From the NCBI GenBank assembly GCA_037446115.1, contig JBBIJF010000010.1:1-64000 (forward strand): 64,000 nucleotides of DNA. The letters run 5' to 3'. A program made the translations under genes and the position numbers. Under the pieces are notes generated by a model. That model made no database searches. It saw nothing but the letters and a program-made list of their open reading frames with translations, and was not told where the DNA came from. Origin of the DNA: JANWXD01 sp037446115 (lineage in GTDB: Bacteria; Acidobacteriota; Terriglobia; Bryobacterales; Bryobacteraceae). This document shows positions 42,426-51,417 of the stretch, piece after piece. How positions within the stretch are numbered: position 1 is the first letter of the stretch; every line of letters begins with the position of its first letter.

Positions 42426-43271
42426 ATGCGGTTAGGACAAATCCGTCTGGACGGAAAGATTACTGCGGCCATTTTTGACAATGGGGCCGCCCGGCCGATT
42501 CCGGGCTACACCGTCCTGGAGCTGATACACAAGTCCGAAAAGGAGGGCGTGGAGTTGAGCCGGCTGGCGGCGGAGAACGCTGCACACCACCCGGAGCCGG
42601 TCGAGCCGGTGATTCCCCTGCACCCTGTGGAGGTGTGGGCGTGCGGCTGTACCTACGAGGCGAGCGCCGCTTTCCGAGACGCCGAACATGGCACGCGTGA
42701 AGGGTTTTACGCCGCCGCCTACCGGGAGCCGCGCCCGGAGATTTTCTTTAAAGGAACGGCGCGGGTCTGTGTGGGGCCGGGCCGGCCCATCGGCATCCGC
42801 CCGGATTCGCGTTTCACGGCGCCGGAGCCGGAACTGGCGGTCATTCTGGGCTCGCGGGGCAAGGTGCTGGGCTACACGCTCGCCAACGATGTCTCGGCCT
42901 GGGATATCGAGCGCGAGAATCCGCTCTATTTGCCGCAATCGAAGGTCTACACGGGCTGCTGCGCTCTCGGCCCGGTGATCGTGACCACGGAACAGCTTCC
43001 GGATCCCTATCGTCTGGAGATCACGTGCACGATCACCCGCGGGGACCGGACGGTATTCTCCGGAAGTGTTTCCACCGCCAGCCTGAGCCGGCGGCTGGAA
43101 ACGCTGCTGGAATACCTGTTGCGCGCCAACCCGGTTCCCTCCGGCTCGGTGCTGCTTACCGGAACCGGCATCATCGTGCCGGAGGAGGCGGCGCTGGCGC
43201 CCGGGGATGAAGTCAGGATCCGCGTGCCGGAGATCGGCGAATTACGGAATCCGGCGGCCCTGGTGGAATGA
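42426..43271 (+). CDS. fumarylacetoacetate hydrolase-family protein (AraD1-like)
   Basis: A 281-residue FAH-superfamily enzyme. Metal and fold motifs include VWACGCTYEAS, EIFFKGTARVCVGP, PEPELAVILG and YTLANDVSAWDIE. AraD1-type members dehydrate 2-keto-3-deoxy sugar acids to alpha-ketoglutarate semialdehyde, the substrate of the aldehyde dehydrogenase encoded just upstream. That pairing makes a C5/C6 sugar-acid role more likely than aromatic breakdown. The gene ends the five-gene run and converges on recX. Confidence 0.85.
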   Translation: MRLGQIRLDGKITAAIFDNGAARPIPGYTVLELIHKSEKEGVELSRLAAENAAHHPEPVEPVIPLHPVEVWACGCTYEASAAFRDAEHGTREGFYAAAYREPRPEIFFKGTARVCVGPGRPIGIRPDSRFTAPEPELAVILGSRGKVLGYTLANDVSAWDIERENPLYLPQSKVYTGCCALGPVIVTTEQLPDPYRLEITCTITRGDRTVFSGSVSTASLSRRLETLLEYLLRANPVPSGSVLLTGTGIIVPEEAALAPGDEVRIRVPEIGELRNPAALVE

Positions 43272-43281
43272 GCACGGCGCC

Positions 43282-43830
43282 TCAGAACTCCGGGCTGTCT
43301 TCCGGTTCGAGGGCCTCGAGCGCTTCCAGGTGCTCCGGCTGCCGTGCATAGCGGCGCAGGACTGCCAGGATCGCGCCTCCGGGGAAACCGGCCAGCCGCA
43401 GCCGGCGGTAAACTGCGGCGAGGTTGCGAGGTTCGGCCAGCAACTCGGAGAGCGGCACGTTGCGGTACTTCCGCGCGAGGAAGTTCCGGATCAGCTCGGT
43501 GTCGTCCACGTCGCGGTAGGCCTCCCGCACTGCGCGCTCGGCGAGTTCCGGCGCCACGCGGCGGCTTCGAAGCTCACGCAGAACGCGTGCGCGTCCGAGC
43601 CCCTGGTTATCGCGCCGGGCGGCGGCGAAGGTCTCGGCGAAGCGACGGTCGTCAAGGTAGCCGTGCTGCTTGAGTCGGGCCAGCACCGCGGCGACGTCCT
43701 CGGTTCGTTCGGCCCGGCGGCGGAGTTTGTCGCGCAGTTCGGCGATGGAATAGGCCCGGCCTCCGAGGGTGCGCAGCGCGAACTGCCACAGCCCGTCAGC
43801 GTCCAGGCGGCGCGGATTTCGCTGCGGCAT
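43282..43830 (-). CDS. recX: RecX-family regulatory protein
   Basis: A 182-residue all-helical protein with the three-repeat RecX pattern: FALRTLGGRAYSIAELRDKL, then LKQHGYLDDRRFAETF and a third repeat with LARKYRNVPL. RecX binds RecA and limits filament growth. I use ATG 43830 (MPQRNPRR). recA is not adjacent. The gene diverges from the YtxH gene across a 77-base gap and converges on the FAH-family gene. Confidence 0.88.
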   Translation of the reverse strand: MPQRNPRRLDADGLWQFALRTLGGRAYSIAELRDKLRRRAERTEDVAAVLARLKQHGYLDDRRFAETFAAARRDNQGLGRARVLRELRSRRVAPELAERAVREAYRDVDDTELIRNFLARKYRNVPLSELLAEPRNLAAVYRRLRLAGFPGGAILAVLRRYARQPEHLEALEALEPEDSPEF

Positions 43831-43907
43831 GTTCCTGGCGAATATGCTAGCATCGGGAAGGAAGAGAAAGTGGCCGGCAGCGGGAAAATTCCACTCGGGA
43901 GGATCCA

Positions 43908-44219
43908 ATGAGCGAGGAACGACGGCTTTCCTATTTCTTTCTCGGGCTCGGCATCGGCGTGGCGATCGGCGTGCTGTTTGCTCCCAAATCCGGTGAGGAA
44001 ACGCGGGGCTATTTGCGCGCGAAAGCGGACGAAGGCCGCGACTATTTAAAGAAGCGCGGGGAGGAAATTTACGAATCTGCCGGAGAACTGGTTGAGAAGA
44101 GCAAGGCCGCCATTACCAGCCAGAAGGAGCGGCTGGCCGCCGCCGTAGAAGCGGGCAAGCAGGCCTACCGTGAGGCGGTGGCCGGGGAAGCGGCTCCCGG
44201 TTCCGGCTCCGAAGGCTGA
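43908..44219 (+). CDS. YtxH-domain membrane protein
   Basis: A 103-residue protein with one N-terminal membrane segment (YFFLGLGIGVAIGVLFAPKS), the typical GxxxG/APxSG YtxH start, then a charged helix (EETRGYLRAKADEGRDYLKK). GGAGG lies just before the ATG. Members are envelope- or stress-associated with no defined biochemical role. It is 35 bases upstream of another membrane coiled-coil gene. Confidence 0.85.
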   Translation: MSEERRLSYFFLGLGIGVAIGVLFAPKSGEETRGYLRAKADEGRDYLKKRGEEIYESAGELVEKSKAAITSQKERLAAAVEAGKQAYREAVAGEAAPGSGSEG

Positions 44220-44254
44220 CGCTTTCCTCATCGCACCTGCCCGGGCAACAGCCG

Positions 44255-44761
44255 ATGAGTCAAGAGTCGCTCCTGTATGTGATCGCCGGCGCGGTGGCGG
44301 TCTCCGCGCTGGCCATGGTGCTGCAAGCGGTGCTCTTGGTGGGCATTTACAAGAGCTCCAAGGCGACACGCGAGCAGGTCAGCTATCTGGCCACGCATGC
44401 CGAATCGTTCGTCGGGTCCGCGCAAAAGACGCTGGAGCAGACGCGCCGGCAGATCGCCGAGGTCACCGCGAAAGCCGGCGAGGTGCTGGATCTGACCAAG
44501 ACGCAACTGGCGCGGATTGACGAAGTCCTCGGCGATGCCGCCTCCCGCGCCAAGACGCAGATGGATCGTATCGAACTGGTGCTGGACGACACGGTCAGCC
44601 GCCTCCACAGCACCGCCACCCAGCTACAGGACGGCCTGCTGCGGCCCCTCAAGGAGATCAACGGCATCGCGGTGGGCATCCGGACCGCCCTCGGGGTTTT
44701 GTTCGGCGGCAAGCGCCTGACGGTCGAGCAGGCCACCCACGACGAAGAAATGTTCATTTAG
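44255..44761 (+). CDS. membrane-anchored coiled-coil protein, DUF948-like
   Basis: A 168-residue protein with an N-terminal membrane helix (YVIAGAVAVSALAMVLQAVL) and a long helical region (~35-130) with heptad-like spacing (TLEQTRRQIAEVTAKAGEVL). It resembles DUF948-type proteins often found beside YtxH genes. No enzymatic motif is visible. It lies between the YtxH gene and a PHP phosphatase gene on the same strand. Confidence 0.75.
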   Translation: MSQESLLYVIAGAVAVSALAMVLQAVLLVGIYKSSKATREQVSYLATHAESFVGSAQKTLEQTRRQIAEVTAKAGEVLDLTKTQLARIDEVLGDAASRAKTQMDRIELVLDDTVSRLHSTATQLQDGLLRPLKEINGIAVGIRTALGVLFGGKRLTVEQATHDEEMFI

Positions 44762-44778
44762 GGCGCCTGCCGGCGGCC

Positions 44779-45540
44779 ATGATTGACATCCACGCCCACA
44801 TCCTGCCCGGGATGGATGACGGTCCCCAGACGCTGGAGGAAAGCCTTGCCATGCTCGAGATGGCGGAAGCCTCGGGCACGACGGACATCGTGGCGACCCC
44901 GCACGCCAATCTGGAGTACACGTTCGATCCGGAGGCGGTGGAGCGTAAGATGGCAGAACTCCGCCGCGCCGCCTCCGGCAGGATTCGCATTCACCGCGGG
45001 TGCGATTTCCATCTAACCTACGACAACGTTCAGGATGCTCTGGCGGCGCCGGCCAAATACACCGTCAACGGCAAGAAATTCCTTCTGGTGGAGCTCTCGG
45101 AGTTGTTGATCGCCAAGAGCACCGACGAGATCTTCGCACGCATGCAGGGAGTCGGGATCACTCCCGTCATTACCCATCCGGAGCGGAACGTGCTGCTCCA
45201 CCAGCGCTTGGCGCAGCTCGAACGGTGGGTGGCGGGCGGCTGCCTGGTGCAGATCACCGCGCAGTCCCTGCTGGGAAAGTTCGGCAAGGCGGCGCGGGAT
45301 TACTCCGAGGAACTGCTGCGCAGGGGGCTGGTGCACTTCGTCGCCAGCGACGCGCACGATGCAAGGCACCGTCCCCCAAGGCTCGATCAGGCCTTTGAGC
45401 TGGTGGCGCGCAAATTCGGGCCGCGGCGCGCGGAACGCCTGTTCGTCCTCAACCCCGGCGCGGTGATTGCGGGAGTGCCGCTCGAGCCGGACCAGCCGGA
45501 AGAATTCCGCCCGCGCAAGTGGTATCAGTTCTGGCGGTAG
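44779..45540 (+). CDS. CpsB/YwqE-like PHP tyrosine phosphatase
   Basis: A 253-residue PHP-domain protein beginning MIDIHAHILPGMDDGP, the CpsB/YwqE metal motif. Further ligand blocks are VATPHAN, the G-C-D stretch RGCDFHLTYDN, PVITHPERN and FVASDAHDARHR. The family dephosphorylates BY-kinases that control capsule and exopolysaccharide export. No BY-kinase gene is in the window. The gene ends 35 bases before a secreted PHP-like protein gene. Confidence 0.88.
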   Translation: MIDIHAHILPGMDDGPQTLEESLAMLEMAEASGTTDIVATPHANLEYTFDPEAVERKMAELRRAASGRIRIHRGCDFHLTYDNVQDALAAPAKYTVNGKKFLLVELSELLIAKSTDEIFARMQGVGITPVITHPERNVLLHQRLAQLERWVAGGCLVQITAQSLLGKFGKAARDYSEELLRRGLVHFVASDAHDARHRPPRLDQAFELVARKFGPRRAERLFVLNPGAVIAGVPLEPDQPEEFRPRKWYQFWR

Positions 45541-45575
45541 TCCGGAGCCGCCGGCTTGCCAGTACAATCGAGAAC

Positions 45576-47687
45576 ATGTACCGGTGGGCCGCGCTCTGGT
45601 TGGGGTGCCTGCTGCCTGCGGCCGCCCTCGAGTGCGACTGGCGTGAATACAAAGCGCTTCCAGGTCTGACGGCTGCACTGAAGGAAGGCGTGCTTGGCGT
45701 CACCTGGGACGGAGAGCGGGGCGAGCAGCTGCGGATGCGCCTCGGCATCGAGAACGGCCGGCCGCAGATCGAGGAGCTTGCGGTAAGGAGGCCGGGCGGG
45801 GATTGGTCCGTACTGGCAGGTCCGCTCCAGCCGGAATTCAGCGTCACCAGCGGAGTGCGGCGCACCGGACACGGGTTGCCCGAGGAACTCCGCTGGTGGG
45901 TCTACTGGGACGCGCCGCTTCAGGTGCCCGGCAGCGGCGACCAGCCGGGCCTGCCGCGCCGCCCGGAGGAGATCCGCATCGCCCGGGCGGAATTCCGCGC
46001 TCATACCTGCGAGGTGCGCACCGACGGCGCGCGGCTGGAGGTCTCCTTCCCGGGTCTCTCGTTAGGGATCTTCTCGGGGCGGTTGCGGCTGACGGTCTAC
46101 CGGGGCTCGAATCTGGTGCGCATGGAAGCCATCGCGGCCACGGAAGAGCCTTCGGTGGCGTACAAGTACGCGGCAGGGCTGAAAGGATTCCACACCGGCA
46201 GACTGCACAGGGTGCTCTGGCGTGATACGGGAGGCAACCCCCAGCAGTATGGCTTTGGCGGGGCGCCGAACCGCGATCCCGTGCCCCTCAGGGCGCGGAA
46301 CCGCATCGCTGTGGCGGAAGGCCCGGACGGCAGCGTGGCGGTCTTCCCGCCGCCGCATCAGTTTTTCTTTGCGCGGCAGCTCGAGATCAATCTCGGGTTC
46401 GTGTGGTATCGCAAGGACGACGGCCGCAGCTTTTCGCTCGGCATCCGGCACGGCGACAACCACGAAGGTTACAACCCGGTGTGGGTGGATCGCGTGTTTG
46501 CGCTTTACAACGCTCCGCCCGGCACCTGGCAGCGCATGCCGGTCTACTTCTATCTGAGTCCGGAGGACGGCGTCGCGACGCGGGAGCGCGCCCTGGCGTA
46601 CACGCGCGGCGATCGGTACAAACCGCTCGCGGGTTATCAGACGATGGTGACGCACTTCCACACCGCCTTCACCGAGGAGTTGACGCGCGCGGGGAGCCTG
46701 GACGTGCAGGCGCCGTGGATTCCCGCGATCCGGGCACTCGGCGTCAACCTGGTGTACCTGTGCGATTTTCATGGGGACGGGCATCCGAACGACCCGGGAG
46801 AGGTGCGGCTGGCGGAGCTGGCCGCCTATTATGAAGCTTCGCGCCGCCATTCCGACAAGGACTTTTGGATCCTTCCGGGCGAAGAAGCCAATGTTTATCT
46901 GGGCGGACACTATAACATCCTGTTTCCGCGGCCGGTCTACTGGACCCACCGGCGCACGCCCGAGCAAGCCTTCGCGGAACCCCATGCGAAGTACGGCACC
47001 GTCTACCACACCTCAAGCGCCGAAGACGTTTTCGAGATGGTGAAGCGGGAGGGGGCCCTGGTCTGGCAGACCCACCCGCGCACGAAGGGTTCCACCGGCT
47101 ATCCGGACAAGATTCGTGAAACGGAATACTTCCGGAGCGACCACTGGCTCGGCGCGGCGTTCAAAGCGCTGCCCGTTGATCTGTCGGAGCGGCGGCTGTG
47201 CGAGCGGCGGTGCTTCGACGTTCTGGATGAGATGAATAACTGGGGGCGGCCCAAGTACTTGATCGGCGAGGTGGACACCTATAAGAAGTTTCCCGACTAC
47301 GACTTGTACGGAGATTTCAACGTGAACTACGTCCGTGTGGATCCCTTGCTGCGGCCCGACGACTGGAGTCCGGTCGTGGCGGCCTTGCGCCGGGGTGACT
47401 TTTTCGTAACCACGGGCGAAGTACTCATCCGGGATTTCCGGATCACGGCGAGGGGAGTTGCCGCGAGCGTGGAGTGGACTTTCCCGCTGGAATTTGTCGA
47501 GGTCGTCTGGGGCGACGGGGCGCAGGTGGAGCGGCAGATCATACCGGCGACGCAGTTTGCGCCGTTTGGATCCCATCACTTCGAGATTCCGGTTAGGCTG
47601 GAGGGAAAGAAGTGGGTGCGGCTGGCGGTCTGGGACTCTGCGGTCAACGGCGCGTTCACGCAACCCAGGCTCCTGGGAGGGGAATGA
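45576..47687 (+). CDS. large secreted protein with PHP-like C-terminal region
   Basis: A 703-residue exported protein (signal MYRWAALWLGCLLPAAAL). The first ~330 residues are beta-rich, like a carbohydrate-binding or lyase-associated domain. The second half has a PHP-like order of histidine and acidic motifs: YLCDFHGDGHPND, WILPGEEANVYLGGHYN, LVWQTHPRTKG and the later DEMNNWG. Conservation of metal ligands in an exported PHP protein suggests a secreted phosphoesterase, but I recognise no named family. Its stop overlaps the next start by ATGA. Confidence 0.75.
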   Translation: MYRWAALWLGCLLPAAALECDWREYKALPGLTAALKEGVLGVTWDGERGEQLRMRLGIENGRPQIEELAVRRPGGDWSVLAGPLQPEFSVTSGVRRTGHGLPEELRWWVYWDAPLQVPGSGDQPGLPRRPEEIRIARAEFRAHTCEVRTDGARLEVSFPGLSLGIFSGRLRLTVYRGSNLVRMEAIAATEEPSVAYKYAAGLKGFHTGRLHRVLWRDTGGNPQQYGFGGAPNRDPVPLRARNRIAVAEGPDGSVAVFPPPHQFFFARQLEINLGFVWYRKDDGRSFSLGIRHGDNHEGYNPVWVDRVFALYNAPPGTWQRMPVYFYLSPEDGVATRERALAYTRGDRYKPLAGYQTMVTHFHTAFTEELTRAGSLDVQAPWIPAIRALGVNLVYLCDFHGDGHPNDPGEVRLAELAAYYEASRRHSDKDFWILPGEEANVYLGGHYNILFPRPVYWTHRRTPEQAFAEPHAKYGTVYHTSSAEDVFEMVKREGALVWQTHPRTKGSTGYPDKIRETEYFRSDHWLGAAFKALPVDLSERRLCERRCFDVLDEMNNWGRPKYLIGEVDTYKKFPDYDLYGDFNVNYVRVDPLLRPDDWSPVVAALRRGDFFVTTGEVLIRDFRITARGVAASVEWTFPLEFVEVVWGDGAQVERQIIPATQFAPFGSHHFEIPVRLEGKKWVRLAVWDSAVNGAFTQPRLLGGE

Positions 47688-49162
47688 TGCGGGCTGCGAC
47701 TTTGTTCCTGCTGGCAGCTTCCGTGGCCGGCGGGCAGGTGCACAAGTCTCCGATGGCCGGGCAGTGGTTTCCCGCCGAGAAGGAAGCGCTCGACAAACTG
47801 CTCGACCGGTGTTTCGAAGCGGCGCAAAAGCGCACCGGCGGAGCGCCGCCACGAAAGAAGCTCCGGGGTCTGGTAGTGCCTCATGCGGGATTGCAGTACT
47901 CGGGCATCGTAGCGGCTTCCGCCTACCGCCAGCTCCGGGACGCTCGAAATGTGATCGTGCTCGGCTTCAGCCACCGGCGCCTGCTGCGCGGCGTGGCCGC
48001 CCCGGACATCGAAGCCTACGAGATCCCGGGCGGCCGGCTGGCCGTCCATCGCGCCGCGCTGAAGGAACTCGGAGTGCGGCTGGCGGCTGAAGACCAACTG
48101 TGCGATCACTCGCTCGAGAACCAACTTCCCTTTTTGCAGCGTGCGGCGGGCAAGGCGGGCTTTGTGCCGCTGTACGTGGGCGAATTGAACGATGCGGAGC
48201 TGGCCTCCGCGGCGCAAATACTGGCGCGCCGGATGGAGGCGGGCGACGTGGTGGTTGCCTCGAGCGACTTCACACACTACGGACAGGCCTACGGCTACAC
48301 GCCGTGGCCCAACGACAGCGAGCTTCCCAAGCAACTCTTCCGGCGCGCGATGCTCGTCTTCGAACTGGTGGGCTCGCTGGACGTGGGCGCGTTCGACGAC
48401 TTTGTGCAGGCCACGGGCGAGAACCTGTGCGGGCGCAGTCCGGTGCGGCTGCTCATGGCCGCCCTGACGCGGCTCAAGGAAGACACGTACCTGGTCCCGG
48501 TAGACTACATGACCTCCGGCGAGCTGACCAAGGACTACTCACTGAGCGTGACGTACGGCGCTTTAGCGTTTTATCCGGAGTCCGCCTTTGCGGTGGGCCA
48601 AGCCGACCAGAAGCGGTTGCTGGCGAGCGCGCGGCAGACGCTGGACCGCTTCCTTGCGGGGAAGAAAGAGCGCGTGGTCCCGCCGGAGAAGAGTCCCGAG
48701 CTCGAGCAGCGCACGGGCGTTTTCGTCACGATCAAGAAGAAGGGACAACTGCGCGGCTGCGTAGGAACACTGTTCGGCTCACTGCCCCTGTATGAGGCCG
48801 TAGCGGACCGTACGCTCGCGGCGGCGAGCGCAGATCCGCGCTTCCGGCCGGTGAGCGCCGCCGAGGGCCCCTTCGAGCTGGAGATCTCGTTGCTGACCCC
48901 GCTCAGACGGCTGACAAGCTGGCGGCAGTTCCGCGTGGGCCAAGGCGCGGTGATCGTGCACAACGGGCGCTCGGGAACGCTGCTCCCGCAAATTGCGGCG
49001 GAGAACGGCTGGAACGCCGAGCAGTTCCTGGAGAACCTGGCCCGCAAGGCCGGGCTGCCGCCGAAGGCTTACCAGGATCCGCGCGCCACCCTGTACGTGT
49101 ACTCGGCCCAGGTCTTTTCCGAACCCGACCACGCCGCGGCGTCCGGAGACGGGCGGCCGTAG
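47684..49162 (+). CDS. Memo (AmmeMemoRadiSam B) fused to AMMECR1 (A), with signal peptide
   Basis: A 492-residue fusion. Residues ~23-285 are the Memo-like domain (RGLVVPHAGLQYSG, VIVLGFSHR, CDHSLENQLPFLQ, VVASSDFTHYG). Residues ~320-485 are AMMECR1 (GVFVTIKKKGQLRGCVGTL, FEISLLTP-type FELEISLLTPLRRL). The A, B and radical SAM proteins of this system usually occur together; here B and A are joined and the radical SAM partner is absent. The N-terminus MMRAATLFLLAASVAGGQ looks like a cleavable export signal, unusual for proteins thought to be cytosolic. It starts by ATGA overlap with the secreted PHP-like gene. Confidence 0.87.
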   Translation: MMRAATLFLLAASVAGGQVHKSPMAGQWFPAEKEALDKLLDRCFEAAQKRTGGAPPRKKLRGLVVPHAGLQYSGIVAASAYRQLRDARNVIVLGFSHRRLLRGVAAPDIEAYEIPGGRLAVHRAALKELGVRLAAEDQLCDHSLENQLPFLQRAAGKAGFVPLYVGELNDAELASAAQILARRMEAGDVVVASSDFTHYGQAYGYTPWPNDSELPKQLFRRAMLVFELVGSLDVGAFDDFVQATGENLCGRSPVRLLMAALTRLKEDTYLVPVDYMTSGELTKDYSLSVTYGALAFYPESAFAVGQADQKRLLASARQTLDRFLAGKKERVVPPEKSPELEQRTGVFVTIKKKGQLRGCVGTLFGSLPLYEAVADRTLAAASADPRFRPVSAAEGPFELEISLLTPLRRLTSWRQFRVGQGAVIVHNGRSGTLLPQIAAENGWNAEQFLENLARKAGLPPKAYQDPRATLYVYSAQVFSEPDHAAASGDGRP

Positions 49163-49172
49163 CTCGGTCCGC

Positions 49173-50228
49173 TCAGAGCCTCGGAAAGGGGAACAGCAGA
49201 AAGTTCTTCCCGCCGCTGTTCATGGCGACGAGTATGCCTGCGGGAAAACGGTCTCCAAGCGGGCGCGAGCTTGCCTCGATGCCGTCGGTTGCGTCGGCAT
49301 TGCCTCGGATCACCGCCACCAGCTCGGAGTGGTCATGAGGGCGACCAGGTGCGCCTTCACGCCGGTAGAGGCGGTACTCGCTGTTGGCGGGCAACTGGTC
49401 CGTGCACACGATGTAGCCCTTGCCGCCGGGTTGTGCGTAGATGGCGATGCCCTCGCGGTCTCCGCGGAAGCCGTCACGGCCGAAGTGTGCCAGCTCGGCT
49501 GCGGCGTCCGGGTGATCCGGGTCGGCGTGCCACTTGTGGATGCCGTCGCCCTCGTCGGCGTAGTAGACGTAGCCCAGCTCGTCGTCCACGGCGATGGCTT
49601 CGATTTCACCCCGCCCGCTGAAGCGCCCGAATTCCCGGACCTTGACGGCGCGCACTCCGCCGGCGCCTCCGTCCTCGAGGCGGTATTGCCAGAGGTAGCC
49701 TTCGCGCGGGCCGGTTTTCCTGCCGACAACCGCGAAGACGGCGCCGTCCCGCGGACGTTTGTAGAGGGCGATCCCCATGGGCGCTGCCGCTTCACCGGTC
49801 TGCCCCTCAAAGACCGGAAGCCCGCCCGGGGAAAGTTCGGTCAGGCCGCTGCCGTCCGGGGCAATGCGGTAGATCCGCAACCGGCTGCGGTAACGCTCCG
49901 TAACCACGGCGATGTCTACGGGCCGGCCAGCCAGTCGCAGCCCGTATTCCACGTCCACATTGTTCGGGCGGTCCAGGCCGGAGATGGTTTGCCGGATTTT
50001 GCCGTCGAGGCCGAAAACGAACAGGGCGCCCGCCGGGGCCGCGGTCTTGTCCGTTCCGAGGATCAGGCTGCGGGACGGATCCTTCGGGTGAATCCAGACG
50101 GCGGGATCATCCGGATCTTCGCCCACCGGCTCCGTGGCGACCGCCGGCTGCAGATCCACGAGGGTGTGCACCGAGAGCAAGAGCCCGGCGGCGAACATCG
50201 AACACCAGAGCAGAGCGCGCATGCTCAT
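49173..50228 (-). CDS. beta-propeller phytase
   Basis: A 351-residue exported protein (signal to ~residue 30) of the alkaline beta-propeller phytase family. Calcium and phosphate-site motifs are visible: EDPDDPAVWIHP, NNVDVEYG, EIEAIAVDDELGYVYYADE and DREGIAIY. It releases phosphate from phytate. The start overlaps the alkaline phosphatase stop by ATGA, so the two form a phosphate-scavenging operon. Confidence 0.9.
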   Translation of the reverse strand: MSMRALLWCSMFAAGLLLSVHTLVDLQPAVATEPVGEDPDDPAVWIHPKDPSRSLILGTDKTAAPAGALFVFGLDGKIRQTISGLDRPNNVDVEYGLRLAGRPVDIAVVTERYRSRLRIYRIAPDGSGLTELSPGGLPVFEGQTGEAAAPMGIALYKRPRDGAVFAVVGRKTGPREGYLWQYRLEDGGAGGVRAVKVREFGRFSGRGEIEAIAVDDELGYVYYADEGDGIHKWHADPDHPDAAAELAHFGRDGFRGDREGIAIYAQPGGKGYIVCTDQLPANSEYRLYRREGAPGRPHDHSELVAVIRGNADATDGIEASSRPLGDRFPAGILVAMNSGGKNFLLFPFPRL

Positions 50229-51349
50229 CGTCCGTTGGAGGGCGTCGGCTTCCAGCCGAAGGCCGCCAGCATGATGTGAAACAGGTCAGTGTTGGAGAGC
50301 ACGCCCCGCACGCGCTCGGCTCCCGGACCTTGTGCAGCCACCAGAACTTCCTCGCCGGTATGGTCGTCCTCGCGCCGGAGGTTCTTAAAGGCGACGCTCT
50401 CCTGCCCGCTGGTGCGTTGGGCGCGCTCGGCCTCGCTGATCAGGGGTTCGCCCCGGCGGCCTCCGTTGACGCGCAGGTCGTAGGAGTGGTCGGCAGTGAA
50501 AAGGAGCAGCGTTTCCTCGGGCTTGACGCGTTTGGCGATGCGCTCAATGATGCGGTCGAATTCCACGGTGCGCTCGAGGCCCCGGACGATGTCATTGGTG
50601 TGGAGATCGGACTCCACCATCAGGAAGAAACCCTCGGGATTGTGGCTGAGGATCTGGAGGGCCCGCATGGCGGCGGCTTCCAGGTCGAAATCGCCGGAAT
50701 CGAGCAGCACGATCAGGCGGCGGGCCTCCGGAGGTGCGCGCTCGAGCGAACCCGTCACAGCGTAGCCTCGTTGTTGAAGGGCGGCTTCCGGGTCTGGGAC
50801 GAAGGCGCGCATCTCCTGGAGAATGCGTGAGCGGCCCGCTCCGATCACGACATCCACGCCGTCGCCAAACGGTGGGCGCAGCAACTGCGCGAAAATCTCA
50901 CCCTCCCTGCGCCGGTCGTTGACATGGGCATAGCAGGCCGCAGGCGTGGCCGAAGCCGCGGAGCTGTTGGTCACGACGCCCGTGGCCAGCCCGCGCTCTT
51001 CGGCGTATTCCAGGATGGTCTTGAGGGGCCGCCCGTCTTGCTTGCCGCGGATCGCAGTTTCGTCCTGGGAGATCACACCATTGTGCGTTTTTCGCCCGGT
51101 GACGATGGCGGTCATGCCCGCGGCCGAGTCGGTCACCCAGGCCGAGGCCGCCGAGGTTTCCATCAGGGCGATGTGCGGCATGCGGTGGATGAACAGGCGG
51201 CGCGGCTCGTTGTAGGCGTAGATGCTGGCGGCGCTCAGCGTCGGGATGCCCCCGGCGTCGCCGAGGAACAAAATCACGTTGCGGGCGGTGCGATCCGCGG
51301 CGGAGGCGGAAAGCCCGGTAAGGAGAAGGACGAGAATAGCTCGCTTCAT
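50225..51349 (-). CDS. alkaline phosphatase
   Basis: A 374-residue exported alkaline phosphatase (signal MKRAILVLLLTGLSASA). The nucleophile serine is in WVTDSAAGMTA, matching the Asp-Ser-Ala of E. coli PhoA. Metal ligands are in VILFLGDAGG, MVESDLHTND, LLLFTADHSYD and DDHTGEEVLV. It hydrolyses phosphomonoesters in the periplasm or outside. I use ATG 51349; ATG 51364 only adds MRASD. Translational overlap with the phytase indicates co-expression. No Pho box was recognised. Confidence 0.9.
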   Translation of the reverse strand: MKRAILVLLLTGLSASAADRTARNVILFLGDAGGIPTLSAASIYAYNEPRRLFIHRMPHIALMETSAASAWVTDSAAGMTAIVTGRKTHNGVISQDETAIRGKQDGRPLKTILEYAEERGLATGVVTNSSAASATPAACYAHVNDRRREGEIFAQLLRPPFGDGVDVVIGAGRSRILQEMRAFVPDPEAALQQRGYAVTGSLERAPPEARRLIVLLDSGDFDLEAAAMRALQILSHNPEGFFLMVESDLHTNDIVRGLERTVEFDRIIERIAKRVKPEETLLLFTADHSYDLRVNGGRRGEPLISEAERAQRTSGQESVAFKNLRREDDHTGEEVLVAAQGPGAERVRGVLSNTDLFHIMLAAFGWKPTPSNGR

Positions 51350-51417
51350 GTCACTCGCTCGCAAGCACGTAACGTGCCAGTCTGTGTGGCTCGAGGGCGA
51401 AGGCCCAGCGATGCGGC

